A stretch of DNA of 7,037 nucleotides from contig CACWYF010000157.1 of assembly GCA_902765035.1 (NCBI GenBank), positions 1 to 7,037 of the forward strand, in the 5' to 3' direction. Below, piece by piece: positions 4,021-7,037 of the stretch (its first letter is position 1; each line of letters begins with the position of its first letter). A program made the position numbers and the translations under genes. The notes under the pieces are model-generated. The model was not told the DNA's origin. It saw only the letters and a program-made list of their open reading frames with translations, and did not search any database. This DNA comes from an uncultured Eubacteriales bacterium (GTDB taxonomy: Bacteria; Bacillota; Clostridia; Peptostreptococcales; Anaerovoracaceae).

Positions 4021-6879
4021 ATGGTACCGGAAAGATTTAAAGACTATTTCTTTAATGACTGGGATTATCTGCCGGAAACTTATCCGATGGATGACAAGGA
4101 GCGTGAAGAGCTCATAAGAAAGCTTGCTGCCATGATCACAGATGATCTGGGAATGTCCGGCAAGCCTGAAAAGATTGCCAATGATGAACCTGATTTCTGG
4201 CTTCTGGACAAGCTTCTCACAACAGATGAAGTTAAGTTCATGCTCAGCTTCAAGAAAAAGAGAACTGCCAAGCTGACAGTTGCAGAACTGGCCAAGAGAA
4301 ATGATATGTCAATCACTGAGGCTCTCAACATGGCAGAAGGCATCTGCCAGAAGGGTCTCCTGGAGTATGACCGCGAGAATGCCAAGAATGAAAAGCAGTA
4401 CTTCGTACCGAAGTGGGTCGTAGGATCCGGCGAATACATGCTGATGACAGGCAAGCTCATGGAAGAGCATCCTGAAATAGCCACATTCTTCCACTACGCA
4501 TCGATGGTTCCTGTAGGCAAGGTTGCACACATGGTGCCTGAAGGCGGCGGCGGACTCGGAATGCACGTTATTCCTGTCGAGAAGGCTATCGACGGCAAGA
4601 GTGAAGCCATCTCTTACGAGAAGCTTTCATACTGGCTCAAGAAATATGACAAGTACTGCCTTGATGTTTGTTCATGCAGAAGACAGCAGAGAATCAGAGG
4701 CGAAGGCGGCGGCGAGATCGAAGATTACTGGTGCATCGCTGTCGGCGACATGGCAGAGTATCTCGTTGAGACACACAAGGATGCAAGATATGCAACCTAT
4801 GAAGAGGTAATGGATGTACTTCTCAAGGCTGAGAAGGCAGGATATGTACACCAGATCACCAACCTCGACGGTGAGGGCAAGATCGTAGGTATATGCAACT
4901 GCTCCAATACAGTCTGCAACGCTCTCAAGACATCACAGCTGTTCAACACTCCTAACATGTCTGCTTCAGCATACAGAGCACATGTTGACCACAACAAGTG
5001 CGTAGCTTGCGGCAAGTGCGTTGAGATCTGCCCGGTAGGCGCAGCCAAGCTCGGACAGAAACTGTGCAGAAAGAACGGCCAGGCTGTTGAGTATCCGCTG
5101 ACAGAGCTTCCTAATGAAGTTAAGTGGGGACCTGAGAAGTGGAACAAGAACTACAGAGAAGATGCTAAGATCAACTGCTACGAGACAGGTACATCCCCAT
5201 GCAAGGCTGCATGTCCGGCCAACCTGTCAGTACAGGGCTACATCAACATGGCAGATCAGGGCAGATACAGAGAAGCTCTTGAGCTGATCAAGCAGGACAA
5301 CCCGCTGCCTGCAGTATGCGGAGCTGTCTGCAACAGAAGATGCGAGGACAGATGTACAAGAGGTACCATCGACCAGCCTGTTGCCATCGATGAGATCAAG
5401 AAGTTCATCGCTGCACAGGAACTGAAGGCAGAAGGAAGATTCATTCCTGAATGCGGCAAGGAAATTGGCGGATTCTGGGGCGATGAATACAAGATGGCTA
5501 TCATCGGAGCCGGTCCTGGCGGACTTTCCGCAGCATACTATCTCCTCAAGAGAGGCTATCCTGTAACAGTATTCGAAAAGCAGAAGGCACTCGGCGGAAT
5601 GCTGAGATACGGAATCCCTTCATTCAGACTTGAGAAAGACGTTGTAGACGCCGAGATCGAAGTCATGAAGGAGATGGGCGTTGAATTCGTAACAGGATGC
5701 GAAGTAGGTAAGGACGTCACCATCCAGCAGCTGAGAGATCAGGGCTATGCAGCATTCTACATCGCAGCAGGCCTCCAGAGCGGCGGCAAGCTCGACGTAC
5801 CTGGCGCAGATGCCAAGGGCGTAATGAGCGGTATCGACTTCATGAGAATTATCAATGAAGACGAAGTTGCTCTCATGAATGACAAGCTGCCTAAGGCAGG
5901 AAAGCTCAGCGGCAACGTAGTAGTCATCGGCGGCGGAAACATCGGTGCTGATGTAGCAAGATCAGCAGTAAGAGCCGGAGCTGAAAGCGTATTCATGTAT
6001 GCTCTCGAGGGATATGATGAACTCCCTATGGGAATCGAGGACCGTACAGAGTGCGAAGAGGAAGGCATCAGCGTAAATGGCGGCTGGGGCCCTGTAGAGA
6101 TCAAGACAAAAGGCGGCAAGGTCACAGGAATCAAGTTCCATAAGTGCGTAAGCGTCAAGAACAAAGAGGGTAGATTCGACCCTAAGTTTGACGAGAAGGT
6201 AACAGAAGAAGCGAAGTGCGATACTATCCTCTTCTGCATCGGTCAGAAGCCTGATTACGGCAAGATGCTCGAGGGCACAAAGGTCGAGATCAGTCCGAGA
6301 GGCATGATCGTTGCTGACCCTGTAACACTGCAGACTGCAGAAGAAGACATCTTCGCAGGCGGCGACATCGTAACAGGCCAGAAGTTCGCTATCGATGCGA
6401 TCGCATGCGGCAGACCTATCGCAGATTCGCTCCACAGATACGTACACAAGGATCAGGGAGCTAACAGACTGACAGTAGGACGTGACCTCAGAGAGATCAT
6501 CGAGCTCGACAGAGATGACATCCTGGTAGAGAGCTATGACAACATGCCTAGACAGAAGCCGGGTCACAGAGACGGAGATCCGACCAAGACATGGCATGAC
6601 CTCAGAGAGCCGCTGACAGAAGTACAGATCAGAGCAGAGGCCAACAGATGCCTCAAGTGCGGAGCGACAACAGTCGACGTCAACAGATGTATCGGCTGCG
6701 GACTCTGCACCACAAGGTGCGAATTCGATGCTATCAAGCTCGAAAGAGACCATCCGAAGGCATCCAGAATGTTCTCCGCAGAGGACGGCAAGCTCAAGGC
6801 TATCCTGCCGTACGCACTGCCAAGAGAGATCAAGATCAGACTCAAGGGCAGCAAGGTAGCAAAGAAGTTCGCGAAGTAA
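4021..6879 (+). CDS. Multidomain iron-sulfur flavoprotein: Cys-rich/ferredoxin module fused to a GltD-like FAD/NAD(P) oxidoreductase and C-terminal ferredoxin
   Basis: A 952-residue soluble electron-transfer protein; no signal peptide or membrane segment is seen. Domains in order: residues about 60-120, winged-helix-like (LTVAELAKRNDMSITEALNM); about 210-300, an unusual Cys-rich region with C213, C217, C219, C238, C292, C294 and C299; 327-338, one [4Fe-4S] motif CxxCxxCxxxCP; 386-470, the Fe-S N-domain of GltD/NfnB-type enzymes (C394, C398, C433, C437, C441, C445); 491-810, a two-dinucleotide-fold oxidoreductase with FAD-binding GAGPGG (496-501), NAD(P)-binding GGGNIGADVA (637-646) and FAGGD (778-782) closing the FAD site; 877-900, C877xxC880 and C890xxC893xxC896xxxC900 near the C-terminus. 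Such enzymes pass electrons between NAD(P)H and ferredoxin or partner proteins. GltD alone is about half this length, so this is a fusion of several electron carriers. Partner and physiological reaction are not known; supplying low-potential electrons for corrinoid reactivation near the methyltransferase gene is a guess. AAGGAG at 4003-4008 supports the start. No frameshift is seen. Confidence 0.88.
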   Translation: MVPERFKDYFFNDWDYLPETYPMDDKEREELIRKLAAMITDDLGMSGKPEKIANDEPDFWLLDKLLTTDEVKFMLSFKKKRTAKLTVAELAKRNDMSITEALNMAEGICQKGLLEYDRENAKNEKQYFVPKWVVGSGEYMLMTGKLMEEHPEIATFFHYASMVPVGKVAHMVPEGGGGLGMHVIPVEKAIDGKSEAISYEKLSYWLKKYDKYCLDVCSCRRQQRIRGEGGGEIEDYWCIAVGDMAEYLVETHKDARYATYEEVMDVLLKAEKAGYVHQITNLDGEGKIVGICNCSNTVCNALKTSQLFNTPNMSASAYRAHVDHNKCVACGKCVEICPVGAAKLGQKLCRKNGQAVEYPLTELPNEVKWGPEKWNKNYREDAKINCYETGTSPCKAACPANLSVQGYINMADQGRYREALELIKQDNPLPAVCGAVCNRRCEDRCTRGTIDQPVAIDEIKKFIAAQELKAEGRFIPECGKEIGGFWGDEYKMAIIGAGPGGLSAAYYLLKRGYPVTVFEKQKALGGMLRYGIPSFRLEKDVVDAEIEVMKEMGVEFVTGCEVGKDVTIQQLRDQGYAAFYIAAGLQSGGKLDVPGADAKGVMSGIDFMRIINEDEVALMNDKLPKAGKLSGNVVVIGGGNIGADVARSAVRAGAESVFMYALEGYDELPMGIEDRTECEEEGISVNGGWGPVEIKTKGGKVTGIKFHKCVSVKNKEGRFDPKFDEKVTEEAKCDTILFCIGQKPDYGKMLEGTKVEISPRGMIVADPVTLQTAEEDIFAGGDIVTGQKFAIDAIACGRPIADSLHRYVHKDQGANRLTVGRDLREIIELDRDDILVESYDNMPRQKPGHRDGDPTKTWHDLREPLTEVQIRAEANRCLKCGATTVDVNRCIGCGLCTTRCEFDAIKLERDHPKASRMFSAEDGKLKAILPYALPREIKIRLKGSKVAKKFAK

Positions 6880-6883
6880 TGAC

Positions 6884-6914
6884 ATGGGAGACGGTTCTGA
6901 TCGTCACATTCCAT
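6884..6914 (+). other. Weak bulged hairpin just after the oxidoreductase stop
   Basis: ATGGGAGACG (6884-6893) can pair with CGTC (6902-6905) and TTCCAT (6909-6914), giving 10 bp with a 3-base bulge and an 8-base loop. No T-run follows, so it is not a terminator; it may be incidental. Confidence 0.2.
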
Positions 6915-6938
6915 AACTGACTCTTAATACAGCACTGC

Positions 6939-6976
6939 AAGGGGCTGTCGCACAATAAAAAGTGTGGCAGCCTCTT
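6939..6976 (+). repeat. 15-bp imperfect hairpin, possibly a dispersed repeat or insertion-sequence end
   Basis: Bases 6939-6953 pair with 6962-6976 without gaps over 15 bp (three G-U pairs) around the A-rich 8-base loop AATAAAAA. The left arm contains GGGGCTGTCGCAC and the right arm GTGTGGCAGCCTC. From memory, GGCTGTCGCA-type sequences occur at ends of some insertion sequences and in intergenic repeats of Clostridia; this is recollection and not a search result. No transposase is visible before the window ends. It could equally be part of a tandem terminator. Confidence 0.45.
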
Positions 6977-6981
6977 AACTT

Positions 6982-7005
6982 GCCCGCCTGGCGGCGGGCT
7001 CTTTT
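6982..7005 (+). terminator. Intrinsic terminator closing the oxidoreductase transcript
   Basis: GCCCGCC (6982-6988) and GGCGGGC (6993-6999) form a perfect 7-bp, all-GC stem with a 4-base loop, followed by TCTTTT. It starts 102 bases after the stop codon and follows the larger hairpin by 5 bases, so the two form a tandem structure. Confidence 0.7.
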
Positions 7006-7037
7006 AGCGCAAGCAGCTGAAAGCCTTGAAAATGCTT

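Noticed and set aside
1213..6879. Single operon of antiporter, methyltransferase and oxidoreductase
   Set aside because: The perfect 13-bp bidirectional terminator at 3847-3887 and the separate strong ribosome site at 4003 indicate at least two transcripts.
5962..6885. Long open frame (307 codons) on the - strand opposite the oxidoreductase
   Set aside because: Its translation is Leu/Ser/Cys-rich with no recognisable motif, and it lies fully inside a well-supported gene with strong family signatures; the narrow codon use of that gene produces long antisense frames.
1..7037. CRISPR array, tRNA or rRNA genes
   Set aside because: No regularly spaced repeats, no cloverleaf or rRNA-like stretch was recognised in any spacer.

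Overview
The window looks like chromosomal DNA of an anaerobic Bacillota, most likely a Clostridia/Lachnospiraceae-type gut organism. This is inferred from the moderate GC content, strong AGGAG-type ribosome sites, Arg codons dominated by AGA, an XRE-Uma2 fusion protein of a kind common in such genomes, and iron-sulfur/flavin and zinc methyltransferase proteins typical of strict anaerobes. The species cannot be named from the sequence alone. All four convincing genes lie on the + strand and no stretch longer than about 255 bases lacks a gene.

Layout: (1) 1-957, a helix-turn-helix + Uma2 (PD-(D/E)xK nuclease fold) fusion whose reading frame is open to the left edge, followed by a hairpin terminator at 1003-1033. 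(2) 1213-2571, an NhaC-family sodium/proton antiporter with its own likely promoter (1111-1139), a leader hairpin and two tandem Shine-Dalgarno sequences. (3) 2714-3820, a uroporphyrinogen-decarboxylase-superfamily zinc methyltransferase of the MtaA/MtbA type, preceded by a 14-bp hairpin and a perfect TATAAT, and closed by a strong bidirectional terminator at 3847-3887. (4) 4021-6879, a 952-residue multidomain iron-sulfur flavoprotein: winged-helix-like segment, unusual Cys-rich region, ferredoxin, GltD-like FAD/NAD(P) oxidoreductase and a second ferredoxin. (5) 6880-7037, a tail with two strong tandem hairpins that may be terminators, a dispersed repeat or the end of a mobile element.

How the genes may work together (inference): the methyltransferase family moves methyl groups between corrinoid proteins and a thiol or other acceptor. 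The oxidoreductase could provide or collect low-potential electrons, which corrinoid methyl transfer needs for reactivation. The NhaC transporter could manage sodium or move the substrate. No corrinoid protein, RamA-type activator or substrate-specific methyltransferase lies in the window, so the pathway and substrate stay open. The terminators suggest separate transcripts rather than one operon. The Uma2 gene differs in codon use from the other three and appears functionally unrelated.
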